From positions 620,001 through 684,000 of the forward strand of contig NZ_SADD01000001.1 of assembly GCF_004005565.1 (NCBI RefSeq): 64,000 nucleotides of DNA, read 5' to 3'. This DNA is from Lujinxingia sediminis. GTDB taxonomy: Bacteria; Myxococcota_A; Bradymonadia; Bradymonadales; Bradymonadaceae. Position numbers and translations under genes: made by a program. This document shows, piece after piece, positions 17,477 through 28,360 of this stretch (position 1 is its first letter; every line of letters begins with the position of its first letter). The notes below the pieces were generated by a model. It did no database searches. It was not told the DNA's origin and was given only the letters and a program-made list of their open reading frames with translations.

Positions 17477-18316
17477 TCAAACCTCGTCTGCGTCCGGGGC
17501 GCGAAGCCCCAGACGTTGATGCGTGAGCACCGGCATGCTCTGACGAATCTCGCGTTGACGCTCCAGGTTAAGATCCGCGAGCACCACGCCATTTCCCTCT
17601 TCGAGACACCCCAGGCAGTCGCCCCAGGGGTCGTAGATGACGGAGTTGCCAAAAGAGGCGCGGCTTCCGTAATGATGTCCCCACTGGTTGGGCGCGAGCA
17701 CGAAGCATTGATTCTCAATGGCGCGAGCCCGCAGCAGGGTGTGCCAGTGGGCACGACCTGTCGGCAGCGTGAACGCCGAAGGCACCGTCAACATTTCCGC
17801 GCCTCTCAGCGCGAGCTCCCGGTAGATCTCCGGGAAGCGAAGATCGTAGCAGATGGTCAGGCCGACGCGCGCCTGCTCTTGCTTGAGCAGCACGTCTGTG
17901 AGTACGAGTTCGCGGCCGCCCATCACGCTCTTGGACTCCATCAGGGTGAGATCCCCGTCGACCTTTGCGTCGAAGAGGTGAATCTTGCGGTAGATTGCCG
18001 CGATGGCACCGTCGGGGGTGAGGTGAATCTGGGTGTTAAAGGTGCGCGTGGGGTCGGGGGAGGTCTCTGCGAAGCTGCCCACGGTGAGGTAGACGCCCAG
18101 CTCGCGGGCGATCGTCTGGTAGGTCTGAATCTGCGGCCCGTCGAGAGGCTCGGCGATGGGAAGTTTGTCGCGATCCGGACCCAGGAAGGGCGCGCACTCC
18201 GGAAAGATCACCCAGCCTGCGCCTTGCTCCGCGGCGCTTTCGGCGAGCTGGCCGCAGGTCCTGAGGTTATCTTCGATATCGCGGGTTGATGCGATCTGGG
18301 CGAGTGCGACGCGCAT
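17477..18316 (-). CDS. Carbon-nitrogen hydrolase, Nit/omega-amidase-like
   Basis: 279 residues. The nitrilase-superfamily catalytic triad is visible: Glu in WVIFPECAPF, Lys in YRKIHLFD and Cys in GLTICYDLRFPEIYREL. The sequence around the triad is closest to the Nit1/Nit2 group, which hydrolyses omega-amides or deaminated glutathione, a metabolite-repair role. The start MRVALAQIAST is canonical. It lies 121 bp upstream of the haem operon on the same strand, so it may share its promoter region, but no metabolic link is evident. Confidence 0.88.
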   Translation of the reverse strand: MRVALAQIASTRDIEDNLRTCGQLAESAAEQGAGWVIFPECAPFLGPDRDKLPIAEPLDGPQIQTYQTIARELGVYLTVGSFAETSPDPTRTFNTQIHLTPDGAIAAIYRKIHLFDAKVDGDLTLMESKSVMGGRELVLTDVLLKQEQARVGLTICYDLRFPEIYRELALRGAEMLTVPSAFTLPTGRAHWHTLLRARAIENQCFVLAPNQWGHHYGSRASFGNSVIYDPWGDCLGCLEEGNGVVLADLNLERQREIRQSMPVLTHQRLGLRAPDADEV

Positions 18317-18510
18317 AAAGACTCCGGTGCGGAGGGAAGAGGCCTGCGGTGAACGTCATCAGGCGTTGCGAGTATGGCATTGAAGTGCGGTCAGAGCACT
18401 GAAAGATTGTGAGCGTCTTGCGCGCTGTCAACGTCGCTTCACGTCGCTCTAAGGTCCTCAGAAAAGCCGGCTCTTGCGGGCGTTCCGGGGGCGCTTTCGC
18501 AGACTGCACC

Positions 18511-18539
18511 TTGACAGATTCTAAGCCCTTGTTTACTAC
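18511..18539 (+). promoter_or_regulatory. Candidate sigma-70 promoter upstream of the rimP-nusA operon
   Basis: TTGACA (18511-18516), a 17-base spacer and TACTAC (18534-18539). The -35 is perfect and the -10 is weak (T, A and A at positions 1, 2 and 5). Transcription would begin near 18546 and meet the terminator at 18718 before rimP. Confidence 0.5.
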
Positions 18540-18545
18540 ATCGGC

Positions 18546-18750
18546 CCGCGGCATGCAGATTCAGTGGAAGAAGCGTGTCGGGCTGTCAGTTCATCGGGAT
18601 AGAGCTGGCAGGGAGAGGCCTGAGAGTGTGTTCAGTTTTTGAAAGTCTCTTCTCGGGCGACGTCAGGTAAAGTGTGGATGATCTGGCGTCTCGCTACATT
18701 TCGCGGCGCTGAGCGAAAGTGGGCCCTCCAAGCCCGCTTTTTTTATTTTT
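18546..18750 (+). ncRNA. Candidate structured leader or small RNA upstream of rimP
   Basis: About 200 nt between a promoter and an intrinsic terminator, with no convincing reading frame. Three hairpins precede the terminator. CTGTCAG (18583-18589) pairs with 18605-18611 over a 15-nt loop. GACGTCAG (18659-18666) pairs with 18683-18690 over a 16-nt loop. TTTCGC (18699-18704) pairs with 18713-18718. The first two stems share the form GTCAG-loop-CTGGC and have GGAT in their loops. It could be an attenuator of the translation operon or an independent small RNA. Confidence 0.45.
18718..18750 (+). terminator. Intrinsic terminator 60 bp upstream of rimP
   Basis: Stem AGTGGGC (18718-18724) with GCCCGCT (18732-18738), one G-U pair, 7-base loop, then an almost uninterrupted T-tract to 18750. 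It lies between the only good promoter seen and the rimP start, so read-through or antitermination would be needed for the operon. Confidence 0.8.
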
Positions 18751-18811
18751 CAGGCCCGGGGTGGCGTCCCCTCACAGCGATGCGTTCAAACACAGGTAAG
18801 GCCGAGGACAC

Positions 18812-19347
18812 GTGGGTAAGAAACGACGAAAAGAGCGACGCGCTAAGGCTCCGGCGCTGCCCCTGAGCAATGAGATCGCCGAGGCGATCGAGGCCTGGGC
18901 GCACGAGGCCGCCGAGGTGCACGAGCTGGAACTCTACGATGTGATCACCAGCAGCGCCGGCGGCTGGTCGGTGCAGATCTTTGTAGACCGCCCCGATGCC
19001 GAGCCTGGCACGGGGGTGGCTGTTGAAGAGTGCGCCCGCGTCAGCCGATATATTGAGGCGTTGCTCGACGCCGATGAGAGGGTCCCGGAGCGGTACGTGT
19101 TGGAAGTTTCCAGCCGGGGCGTAGAACGCAAACTCACCAGGCCTGCGCATTACGAAAAAGCGATCGATCGCGAGGTTGAACTTGTGGTTCGCGAGCAGAT
19201 CGATGGACAGAACAAGGTAGTCGGGCGGCTGACGTCTTTTGAGGACGACACGCTGACCCTCGAGATGGACGGCGCCACGGTGAGCATTCCCCTGAGCGGG
19301 GTGAGCCGGGCGAAGTTGACGTTCGACTTTTCAGGAGCGAAGCAACG

Positions 19348-19351
<4 letters not shown>
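18812..19351 (+). CDS. rimP: Ribosome maturation factor RimP
   Basis: 179 residues. Needed for 30S subunit maturation. It shows the N-terminal RimP fold with LYDVITSSAGGWSVQIFVDRP and the family block YVLEVSSRGVERKLTRPAHY, where Arg replaces the more common Pro. The C-terminal SH3-like domain follows. It starts at GTG, with GAGGA 5-6 bases before, and carries a basic 13-residue N-terminal extension. Its stop overlaps the nusA ATG by 4 bases. Confidence 0.93.
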
Positions 19352-21071
<1,720 letters not shown>

Positions 21072-21075
<4 letters not shown>

Positions 21076-21710
21076 ACGTCGGTAAGCACACAGTACCAGG
21101 TGAACAAAACCCGGATGGTCCCCACACCCCGCAGCGCACCTGCGTGGGGTGTCGGGAGGTCGGGGAGCCCGCAGCCTGGGAGCGCTTTGTGTACGTCGAG
21201 GATCATGGATTGATTCACGACGTGCGTCATAAAGCTCCCGGCCGCGGGGTGTGGGTTCACGCCGATCCGCACTGTCTGCAGACGGCGCTTGAGCGCGGTG
21301 GGTTTCAACGCTCGCTCAAGCGTCGTGTGGAGTTGCCCCCTTTCTCAGACCTGCTTGAACAGGTCCAGACGGGCGCGCGACGTCGCCTCGATGAGGCGCT
21401 GCAGATCGCGCTGCGGGCTCGCGCCACCACACCGGGGCAGACCTTTGTCAAAGAGGCGATGCGCAGCGACGCTATTGTTGTGCTCATCCTTGCCTCGGAC
21501 GCAGGTGAGAGTACCCGCACCAAGTTCACCACCAACGCGCAGCGCAAGGGCATAGACGTGATCGAACTCTGGACCGGCGACGAGCTGGGCCAGATGGCGA
21601 AGGGCGAGGCCTACGTCTCAGTGATTGGCGTTGAAGCCGGCCCCCACGCCGAGCGAATCTTGAAGCATTGGAAGAGTTTGGAGGCGCTCAGTGCGACTTC
21701 GAAAACATAG
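21072..21710 (+). CDS. ylxR: YlxR (DUF448) - YlxQ (L7Ae/L30e-like) fusion protein, apparent CTG start
   Basis: 212 residues. The N-terminal YlxR domain has the RTCVGCR motif and APGRGVWVHADPHC. The C-terminal half is an L7Ae/L30e-type RNA-binding domain (KEAMRSDAIVVLILASDAGE, STRTKFTTNAQRKGI). No ATG, GTG or TTG lies in frame upstream of the CVGCR motif. A stop at 21060 bounds the frame, and CTG at 21072 has GAGGAGG 4 bases before it and overlaps the nusA stop. The first standard start, GTG at 21144, would remove the RTC of the motif. Position between nusA and infB is classical; the role is RNA-associated, with YlxR binding RNase P RNA or acting as a regulator in some species. Confidence 0.85.
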
Positions 21711-21730
21711 TGACTGAACCCGTCGCGGAT

Positions 21731-21748
21731 CCTCACCAGCAGGTGAGG
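21731..21748 (+). other. Hairpin between ylxR and infB
   Basis: CCTCACC, AGCA loop, GGTGAGG: a 7-bp perfect stem, with a short TTTT a further 10 bases on. Too weak for a confident terminator; it may be a processing site or weak attenuator inside the operon. Confidence 0.4.
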
Positions 21749-21893
21749 GTGCCTGCGTTTTGAAGGGCCTTCTCTTTGTGGTAGTAAGCGCACGAGAAGG
21801 CGATAGATGGTCAAGAAAGCCGACGATCGCGACGAGAAAGAAGACTGTCCGCGCGGAGCGTCATCAAACCCCGACGGACAGAGTGGAGACGAT

Positions 21894-24731
21894 ATGCCTA
21901 AGCAGCAACGCGTATATGAGCTAGCCCAAGAGCTAGAGATCAATAAGCAAGAGTTGGTATCCAAGATTAACGAGCTCGATCTGGGCTTCTCCGTCAACAA
22001 CTACATGACGGTGCTCAATCCGCCGGAGATCGACTCGATCAAGGCCGCGCTCGGTGGCACGAAGACCGAAGCGCCCAAGAAGAAAGCCACCAAGTCGAGC
22101 AAGAAGAAGAGCTCGAAGAAGGCTGAAGCGCCCGTCGAAGACAAGGTTGAGGCCGCACCGGCTGCGCCGGTCGTTCGCCGCCGTCGTAAGACCGCGACCG
22201 AGGAAGACGAAGCCACCGAGGAGAGCACCGAGACGGAAGTTGAGGTGGTTCGCCCGACGGTGCGTCGTCGTCGCAAGGTCGAGACGGCCGATGAGGTCGA
22301 AGAAAGCGCCGAGGAGCCGGCCATCGAGGCTGAGCAGCCTGAAGAGGTTGAAGAGGCTGAAGCTGTCGAAGAGCCGGCTGCCGAAGAACCTGTCGCCGAA
22401 GAGCCGGTTGCCGAGGAAGTCGCCGTCGAGGAGGCTGCTGAGGAAGAGGCTGAGGTGAGCCAGGAGGTCTCCGAGCCGGTTGAGGAGGTCGAAGAGGCCG
22501 CCGCTGCCGCTCCTGCCGAGGAAGAGCCCGCCAAAGAGGCACCGGCTCCCGAAGAGAAGGCCGCCGAAGAGCCTGCCGAAGAAGCGAAGAGCGAAGCCGG
22601 CGAAAAAGTGGCCGAGACCGTTGAGACGCCAGCCGCTCCGGTGGCACCCCCGATTCGTCGCCCGCCGCCGCGCAGCCCCAAGGGCGGTGCCAAGGTGCTT
22701 GGTCGTATCAGCGAGAGCGTGCTCAAGGACCGTCTTGCTGCCGAGAACAAAGACTTCACTCCGGGCCCCTCGCGTCGTCCGAGCGCAGGAGGCGGAACGC
22801 GCTCCTCGAGCAGCCGCCGTCGTGGTCGAACCAAACGCGTGGTGGAGGGCTCCGATCTGTACGGACCGAAGTCTCGCCGCAGCCGTCGCGGGGGATCCCG
22901 AGGACGTAGCCGAGGTCGCGCCAAGAAGACGCAGAAGACCGAGATCACCCAGGCAGCCGAGCACAAGCGCGTGATCCGTATCGAGGACGTCATTTCGGTC
23001 GGTGACCTCGCGCACTCCATGGGCATCAAGGCCGCACAGGTCGCCATGAAGCTCATCGAGAGCGGCATGATGGCCACGGTGAACACCACCCTGGACTTCG
23101 AGACCGCGGCGTTGATCGCCGATGAGTTCGACTACACCGTTGAGAACGTCGCCTTCGATATCGCGAACTTCTACGACACCACCCCGGACGAGGAAGAGAG
23201 CATGGAGCGTCGTGCTCCTGTCGTCACCGTCATGGGTCACGTCGACCACGGTAAGACCTCGCTTCTCGATGCGGTGCGTGCCTCCTCGGTGACCAGCGGT
23301 GAAGCCGGTGGCATCACCCAGCATATCGGTGCCTACATGGTGGAGACCTCCGCCGGTATGGTGACCTTCCTTGACACCCCGGGTCACGAGGCGTTCACCG
23401 CCCTTCGTGCGCGTGGTGCCAAGGCTACCGATATCGTGGTCCTGGTCGTTGCCGCCGACGACGGTGTCATGCCTCAGACGGTGGAGGCGATTAATCACGC
23501 CCGCGCCGCCGAGGTGCCGATCATCGTTGCCATCAACAAGATCGATAAGCCCGGTGCAAACCCTGACCGCGTCAAGACCGCGCTGACCGAGTACAACCTC
23601 ATTCCCGAGGAGTGGGGCGGAAGCACCCTCTTCGTGGAGGTAAGCGCGCTTGAAAAACTCAATATCGACGGGTTGCTCGAAGCGATCTCGCTTCAGGCTG
23701 AACTTCAGGAGCTCAAGGCCAGGGCTGATCGCGATGCCCAGGGTATCGTGATTGAAGCCGAACTCGACATCGGACGCGGTCCGGTTGCTACCGTGCTCGT
23801 GCAGCGCGGTACGCTCAACCGGGGCGATATCCTGGTCAGCGGTCGCTACTACGGTCGAGTGCGTACCATGCACAATGACCGTGCACAGACCATCGATAAG
23901 GCCGGCCCCAGCCAGCCCGTCGAGATCACCGGTCTGAGCGGTATCCCCGAAGCTGGCGAGCCCTTCTTTGTGGTGACCGAAGAGCGCGACGCGAAGCGGA
24001 TCACCGAGAACGTCGCCGACCAGCGTCGTAAAGAGGTCATGGCCAGCCGGGCCAAGGAGTCGGCCGGTAGCCTTGAAGATCTCTCCGCGATGATCGCTCG
24101 TGGTGAGATGAAGACCCTCAAGATCATCCTCAAGGGTGATGTGCAGGGCTCGGTCGAGGCCATTAAGGAAGCCTTCGGCAAGCTCGGTAACGACGAGGTT
24201 CGCACCAAGATCATTCACACCGGTGTTGGTGGCATCACGGAGAACGACGTTAACCTTGCTGCATCCTCGGATGCCGGTGCGGTGATCGTGGGCTTCAATG
24301 TGCGTCCGGACAACCGGGCCGCTGAGGTCGCCGAGAAATACGGCGTGCAGATCCTCACCCACAGCATCATCTATGACGCCATCGAGCAGGTGCGCGGTAT
24401 TCTCGAAGGGCTCCTCTCCCCGATTGTTCAGGAGAAGGTCCTGGGGCACGCCGAGGTGCGCGAGACCTTCAGTGCGCCGAAGATCGGTACGATCGCCGGT
24501 GTGTACGTCACCGACGGGATCGTCCGCCGCAATGCCAAGGCTCGCCTGCTCCGCGGCGAACGGGTCATTTACGAGTCGACCGTCGGTTCGTTGCGTCGCT
24601 TCAAGGATGACGCCAAAGAGGTCAAGACGGGCTTTGAATGCGGTTTGAGCATTGAAAACTACAACGACATCAAAGTCGGTGACGTTGTGGAAGTCTTCGA
24701 ACTCGAAGAGGTCAAGGCGACCTTCGACTGA
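21894..24731 (+). CDS. infB: Translation initiation factor IF-2
   Basis: 945 residues from the ATG at 21894. A GTPase that brings initiator tRNA to the 30S subunit. It has the N-terminal IF2_N domain ([20 protein letters not shown]), about 270 residues of Ala/Glu/Val-rich low complexity, a basic Arg/Gly stretch and a second IF2_N-like domain. The GTPase follows with [17 protein letters not shown] and SALE, then domains II-IV. An in-frame ATG at 21807 with GAGAAGG upstream would add 29 residues; both starts have ribosome sites, so two forms are possible. Confidence 0.96.
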   Translation: MPKQQRVYELAQELEINKQELVSKINELDLGFSVNNYMTVLNPPEIDSIKAALGGTKTEAPKKKATKSSKKKSSKKAEAPVEDKVEAAPAAPVVRRRRKTATEEDEATEESTETEVEVVRPTVRRRRKVETADEVEESAEEPAIEAEQPEEVEEAEAVEEPAAEEPVAEEPVAEEVAVEEAAEEEAEVSQEVSEPVEEVEEAAAAAPAEEEPAKEAPAPEEKAAEEPAEEAKSEAGEKVAETVETPAAPVAPPIRRPPPRSPKGGAKVLGRISESVLKDRLAAENKDFTPGPSRRPSAGGGTRSSSSRRRGRTKRVVEGSDLYGPKSRRSRRGGSRGRSRGRAKKTQKTEITQAAEHKRVIRIEDVISVGDLAHSMGIKAAQVAMKLIESGMMATVNTTLDFETAALIADEFDYTVENVAFDIANFYDTTPDEEESMERRAPVVTVMGHVDHGKTSLLDAVRASSVTSGEAGGITQHIGAYMVETSAGMVTFLDTPGHEAFTALRARGAKATDIVVLVVAADDGVMPQTVEAINHARAAEVPIIVAINKIDKPGANPDRVKTALTEYNLIPEEWGGSTLFVEVSALEKLNIDGLLEAISLQAELQELKARADRDAQGIVIEAELDIGRGPVATVLVQRGTLNRGDILVSGRYYGRVRTMHNDRAQTIDKAGPSQPVEITGLSGIPEAGEPFFVVTEERDAKRITENVADQRRKEVMASRAKESAGSLEDLSAMIARGEMKTLKIILKGDVQGSVEAIKEAFGKLGNDEVRTKIIHTGVGGITENDVNLAASSDAGAVIVGFNVRPDNRAAEVAEKYGVQILTHSIIYDAIEQVRGILEGLLSPIVQEKVLGHAEVRETFSAPKIGTIAGVYVTDGIVRRNAKARLLRGERVIYESTVGSLRRFKDDAKEVKTGFECGLSIENYNDIKVGDVVEVFELEEVKATFD

Positions 24732-24771
24732 GGGTGAATGTCACCTCGGTTACGGGTAGCCGGAGAACATC

Positions 24772-25137
24772 ATGAAACAGAAACGCAGCTACAAACGCAC
24801 CGAACGGGTCGGGCAGCAGCTCCACGAGGTTATCGCGGGGCTGCTCCTGACCGACGCGGATGATCCGCGCCTTCAAATGGTGCAGGTCACCGCGGTGGAG
24901 ATGAGCCCGGATCTTCGTTATGCGAAGGTCTACTTTATCATGCTCGACGGCGAGGAACCCGAGGAAGGCGTGGAGCCTGCCCTGGAACGCTTCGCCGGCT
25001 TTGCGCAGCGCGTCATTGGCGAGCGGCTTCGCCTGCAATTTGTGCCTCGTCTGACCTTCAAGTTCGACGAGGCGGTCATGCGCGGGCGCGCGATGGATGA
25101 GCTCCTCTCAAAGCTCCCCGGGAGTTCGGAGACGTGA
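24772..25137 (+). CDS. rbfA: Ribosome-binding factor A
   Basis: 121 residues, the family size. A cold-response 30S maturation factor with one KH-like domain: RTERVGQQLHEVIAGLL at the start, VTAVEMSPDLRYAKVYF in the middle and LQFVPRLTFKFDEA near the end. GGAG precedes the ATG by 7 bases. It sits 40 bp after infB, as in most bacteria. Confidence 0.95.
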   Translation: MKQKRSYKRTERVGQQLHEVIAGLLLTDADDPRLQMVQVTAVEMSPDLRYAKVYFIMLDGEEPEEGVEPALERFAGFAQRVIGERLRLQFVPRLTFKFDEAVMRGRAMDELLSKLPGSSET

Positions 25138-25186
25138 GCCAGTGATTGCCCGCGATGTGCGCGGCGCCTGAATGGAGATTGTTGTC

Positions 25187-26233
25187 ATGAGTGCGGAGAC
25201 ACACCATCCGTCGGGCGCTGCCACAGCGCCGGTTGCCATCCCGACCAGCCCTGAGCTCGAAGCGCAGATCGACGCCTTCGGCGAGCTCTTCGATAAGCAC
25301 CAGCGCTTTCTGGTGGTGGCTCATGCGTATCCCGATGGCGATGCGGTCGGTTCAACGCTTGCGATGGGGCTTCTTCTGGAGCAACTCGGCAAAGACGTTA
25401 CGTTTTTCAATGTCGACCCGATTCCTTACAACTTTCGCTTTTTGCCGGGGGCCGATCGCTGGACCACCGAAGCTCCTTCAGAGCTTCCGGAGGTCACGGT
25501 GATGTTGGACTGCGCCGAGCCCGGTCGTCTTGGCGAAGGGTTTCCGAAGGGGGCATGGGGTCAGACGGTGGCGGTTGTCGATCATCACAAGACCTGGGAT
25601 CCCGACTTCGCCAACGTTTACGTGCGCGATGTGAGTGCGGCATCGACCGGCGAGCTGATCTATCGCCTTGTACGCCGCTACGGGCAGCTGAACTCGGAAA
25701 TCGCGCAGAATCTTTACTGCTGCATGATGACCGACACCGGTAGCTTTCGGTACTCCAATACCAGCCAGACGGCCTTTCGTGTGGCAGGTGAGCTGGTCGC
25801 GGCCGGGGCTGATCCCTGGCATATGACCAGTCATATCTACGAAGATCAGCCTCGTGAGCGCCTCGACCTTCTCTGCCGGGTGTTAGCCACACTCAAGGTC
25901 TCGGAGTGTGGTCGCCTGGCATTCCTGCGTGTTGAGGATGCGATGCTTGAGGGGCTGAGTTCGGAGGAAGATCTCACAGACGGGTTTATCAACTACGCGC
26001 GCTCCATCCGCGGTGTGGAAGTAGCCACCCAACTTCGGGAAGCCGAGGGAGGGGAGTGGCGCATCTCGTTCCGATCGCGCGGCAAGGTTGATGTCTCCGC
26101 GCTGGCCGAGAAGTTCGGAGGTGGCGGGCATCATAACGCCGCGGGGTGCCGAGTAAGCGGCACCCCTGGCGAGGTGGAGAGTCAGCTGACGGCGGCTCTC
26201 GTTGAGATGCTCGACCGACCGGCGTCCCCCTGA
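25187..26233 (+). CDS. nrnA: DHH/DHHA1 phosphoesterase, NrnA-like nanoRNase / pAp phosphatase
   Basis: 348 residues. The DHH motifs are HAYPDGDAVGSTLAMG, MLDCAEPGR and VDHHKTWDP, with a DHHA1 domain ending in GGGGHHNAAGCRVSG. NrnA enzymes degrade 2-5-nt RNAs and dephosphorylate 3'-phosphoadenosine 5'-phosphate in the cytoplasm. Position between rbfA and truB is the common arrangement. I chose the ATG at 25187; one five codons earlier (25172) also fits. Confidence 0.92.
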   Translation: MSAETHHPSGAATAPVAIPTSPELEAQIDAFGELFDKHQRFLVVAHAYPDGDAVGSTLAMGLLLEQLGKDVTFFNVDPIPYNFRFLPGADRWTTEAPSELPEVTVMLDCAEPGRLGEGFPKGAWGQTVAVVDHHKTWDPDFANVYVRDVSAASTGELIYRLVRRYGQLNSEIAQNLYCCMMTDTGSFRYSNTSQTAFRVAGELVAAGADPWHMTSHIYEDQPRERLDLLCRVLATLKVSECGRLAFLRVEDAMLEGLSSEEDLTDGFINYARSIRGVEVATQLREAEGGEWRISFRSRGKVDVSALAEKFGGGGHHNAAGCRVSGTPGEVESQLTAALVEMLDRPASP

Positions 26234-26277
26234 TTCGACGCTGTCTCGCCAGCAGCGATCCACGTGGAGTAGTACGC

Positions 26278-27168
26278 ATGCAAAGCCAGGATGGCTTGAT
26301 CCTGATCGACAAAGACGCCGGCATGACCAGCTTCGACGTAGTGCGTCGAGTGCGACGATTGGCCGGCACGCGCAAAGTTGGGCATACCGGCACACTTGAT
26401 CCCGACGCCACCGGGCTGATGGGGGTGGTCCTGGGATGTTGTACCAAACTTGCGAACTTCCTGACCCTCGATGAGAAGGTGTACGACTTCGAGATGGTGC
26501 TCGGAAGCGCCACCGACACCGAAGATGCTTCTGGCGAGGTGATTGAGGAGGCGGGCTGGGAGCATGTGACGCGCGAGGCGCTCGAAGAGGCGATGTCCGG
26601 ATTTCTGGGGACCATCCAGCAGGTGCCGCCGATCTACTCCGCTCTAAAAGTCGACGGGAAGCGAGCCCACGCCCTGGCGCGCGCCGGAGAAGAGGTGCGT
26701 CTTGAGGCGCGTCCGGTGGAGATCTTCGAGTTGGAGCTGACGCGCTTTGAACCGCCGCATATCGCGATGCGGGTGCGCTGCGGCTCGGGGACCTACGTTC
26801 GGGCGTTGGTCCGCGACCTCGGGAGAGCGGTGGGAAGCGTAGCGCATACCCGAAGCATCAGGCGAGTCTCGGTGGGGGCATTCGACCTCTCCATGGCCCT
26901 CCGCCTCGATGAGCTCAGCGAAGACACGTTCTGGGAAAAGGTGCTCTCTCCGGCGCGGATGGTCGGCAGTCTTCCCCGGGTCCGTATCGACGAGGAGCAA
27001 CGCCGCGCGGTGGGATTCGGGCAGACGATTCTCGTGGATTCCGAATTGCCGATGGACGCGCCTGTCGCCGTGATCGATGCGAATGAGGAGCTCGTCGCGA
27101 TCATGGCTCGCAAAGAGAGTCACGACCCGCAGGGAAGCCGCCTGGCACCTCGACGCGTGCTGATTTAG
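26278..27168 (+). CDS. truB: tRNA pseudouridine(55) synthase TruB
   Basis: 296 residues. Isomerises U55 in the T-loop of tRNAs. LIDKDAGMTSFDVVRRVRRL and the catalytic Asp in GHTGTLDPDATGLMGVVLG are diagnostic, as are VPPIYSALKVDGKRAHALAR and VRCGSGTYVRALVRDLG. A short C-terminal PUA-like region is present. Operon position after nrnA supports the call. Confidence 0.96.
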   Translation: MQSQDGLILIDKDAGMTSFDVVRRVRRLAGTRKVGHTGTLDPDATGLMGVVLGCCTKLANFLTLDEKVYDFEMVLGSATDTEDASGEVIEEAGWEHVTREALEEAMSGFLGTIQQVPPIYSALKVDGKRAHALARAGEEVRLEARPVEIFELELTRFEPPHIAMRVRCGSGTYVRALVRDLGRAVGSVAHTRSIRRVSVGAFDLSMALRLDELSEDTFWEKVLSPARMVGSLPRVRIDEEQRRAVGFGQTILVDSELPMDAPVAVIDANEELVAIMARKESHDPQGSRLAPRRVLI

Positions 27169-27236
27169 GCGCTTGCTCAACCCGGCGTGTTGCACCATCG
27201 TCGACGGCGTGACTCTTTTGAGCAGAGGTGTGAGAG

Positions 27237-28298
27237 GTGGACCCGATCATTGCGATCTACGGTGCGAGTGGTTTTGTGGGCCGTATGCTCGCGCGAACAC
27301 TCAGTGAGGGCGGGCGGTCGCTGCGCTTGATCGGGCGCGATCTCGGGCGGCTGGAAGAACTCGAAGAGGAGCTTCGCGCAGACGGGTTCACCGCACTCTC
27401 GGTGCGTCAGGCTCGCCTCAGCGATGCGACCGGACTTCGGGGGGCGTTGCGCGATTGCTGCGCGCTCGTCAACTGCGCGGGCCCCCTGGGCAACAAGACC
27501 CGGGCGTTGGTACAGGCCGCGCTCGATGAGGGCGTGCATGTTTTTGATATGGCCGGAGAACAGTCCCAGGTCCACTGGATGTGGGAACATGTGGACCAGC
27601 CGGCGCGGGAGCGCGGACTTGTGGTCATGCCGGCCTGCGCGATCGAATACGCGGTGGGAGATTTCGCCGCCGAGATCGCGCTGGTGAAAGCCGCCTCTCG
27701 CATCGTGGTCTGCTACGCTGTGCGCGAGATTAAACTCAGTCAGGGGGCGCGCAAGACCTTTGTGCACGCGCTTGGCGAGGGGGGCTACAGCTTTATCGAT
27801 GGCAAGTTAGAGCAACACCGAGCAGCCTATCGCCTCTTTGATGTTCCGTTTCCCGGGGGGCATCACCGAAAAGGGGTGTGGATTCCCGGTGCGGAAGCCA
27901 TCTTCGTGCCACCTCGCGGCGGCGTGTCGCGTGTGGAGAGCTGCGTGGTGACGGGGGAGGCGGTGGTCCGGATCCTGGCGACGCTCTCCGGGGTGTTGCC
28001 TTCGGTGCTTCGGGCGTTGAGGCCTGTGGCCGACCGCATCGTAGAGCAGGGCGATGAGAGTGATGCATCGGATGCATCATTGGGGGAGTATCTGGTGATC
28101 GCCTTCGACCCCCGGACCTCCGAGCCCTATGCGATGTTGACCGGCGAAGATGTGTATGCGACGAGCGTGCGCATCGCGGCCGAGTGCGTCTGCCGCACGT
28201 TGGATGAAGGCCCGGTAAAAGTCGGGGTGACTTCGCCGGCAGCCGTCTTTGACGCGCAGACCTTTCTCGCGTCGGTGGGTGTGCGGCGCCTTCACTGA
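27237..28298 (+). CDS. Saccharopine dehydrogenase-like / trans-acting enoyl reductase family oxidoreductase
   Basis: 353 residues starting with a Rossmann fold: IIAIYGASGFVGRMLARTLSEGG, then LVNCAGPLGNKTRALVQAAL and YAVGDFAAE. The NADP-binding half resembles saccharopine dehydrogenase/YMR226-like proteins and mycobacterial trans-acting enoyl reductases. Substrate unknown. It starts at GTG, with GAG closely upstream, 68 bp after truB. It is probably part of the same transcript but functionally unrelated to translation. Confidence 0.8.
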   Translation: MDPIIAIYGASGFVGRMLARTLSEGGRSLRLIGRDLGRLEELEEELRADGFTALSVRQARLSDATGLRGALRDCCALVNCAGPLGNKTRALVQAALDEGVHVFDMAGEQSQVHWMWEHVDQPARERGLVVMPACAIEYAVGDFAAEIALVKAASRIVVCYAVREIKLSQGARKTFVHALGEGGYSFIDGKLEQHRAAYRLFDVPFPGGHHRKGVWIPGAEAIFVPPRGGVSRVESCVVTGEAVVRILATLSGVLPSVLRALRPVADRIVEQGDESDASDASLGEYLVIAFDPRTSEPYAMLTGEDVYATSVRIAAECVCRTLDEGPVKVGVTSPAAVFDAQTFLASVGVRRLH

Positions 28299-28360
28299 GA
28301 GTCGTGGGCCCTACGACCTGTACCCCGTGAATCAAAAAAACGATGGTGATAAGGGAAGTT

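Noticed and set aside
18580..18620. Similarity to the 3' part of bacterial SRP (4.5S) RNA, CGGGATAGAGCTGGCAGGG
   Set aside because: The essential GGAA tetraloop helix with its complementary flanks cannot be formed, so the match is probably chance.
21933..24449. Long minus-strand frame opposite infB
   Set aside because: Shadow of the IF-2 gene.
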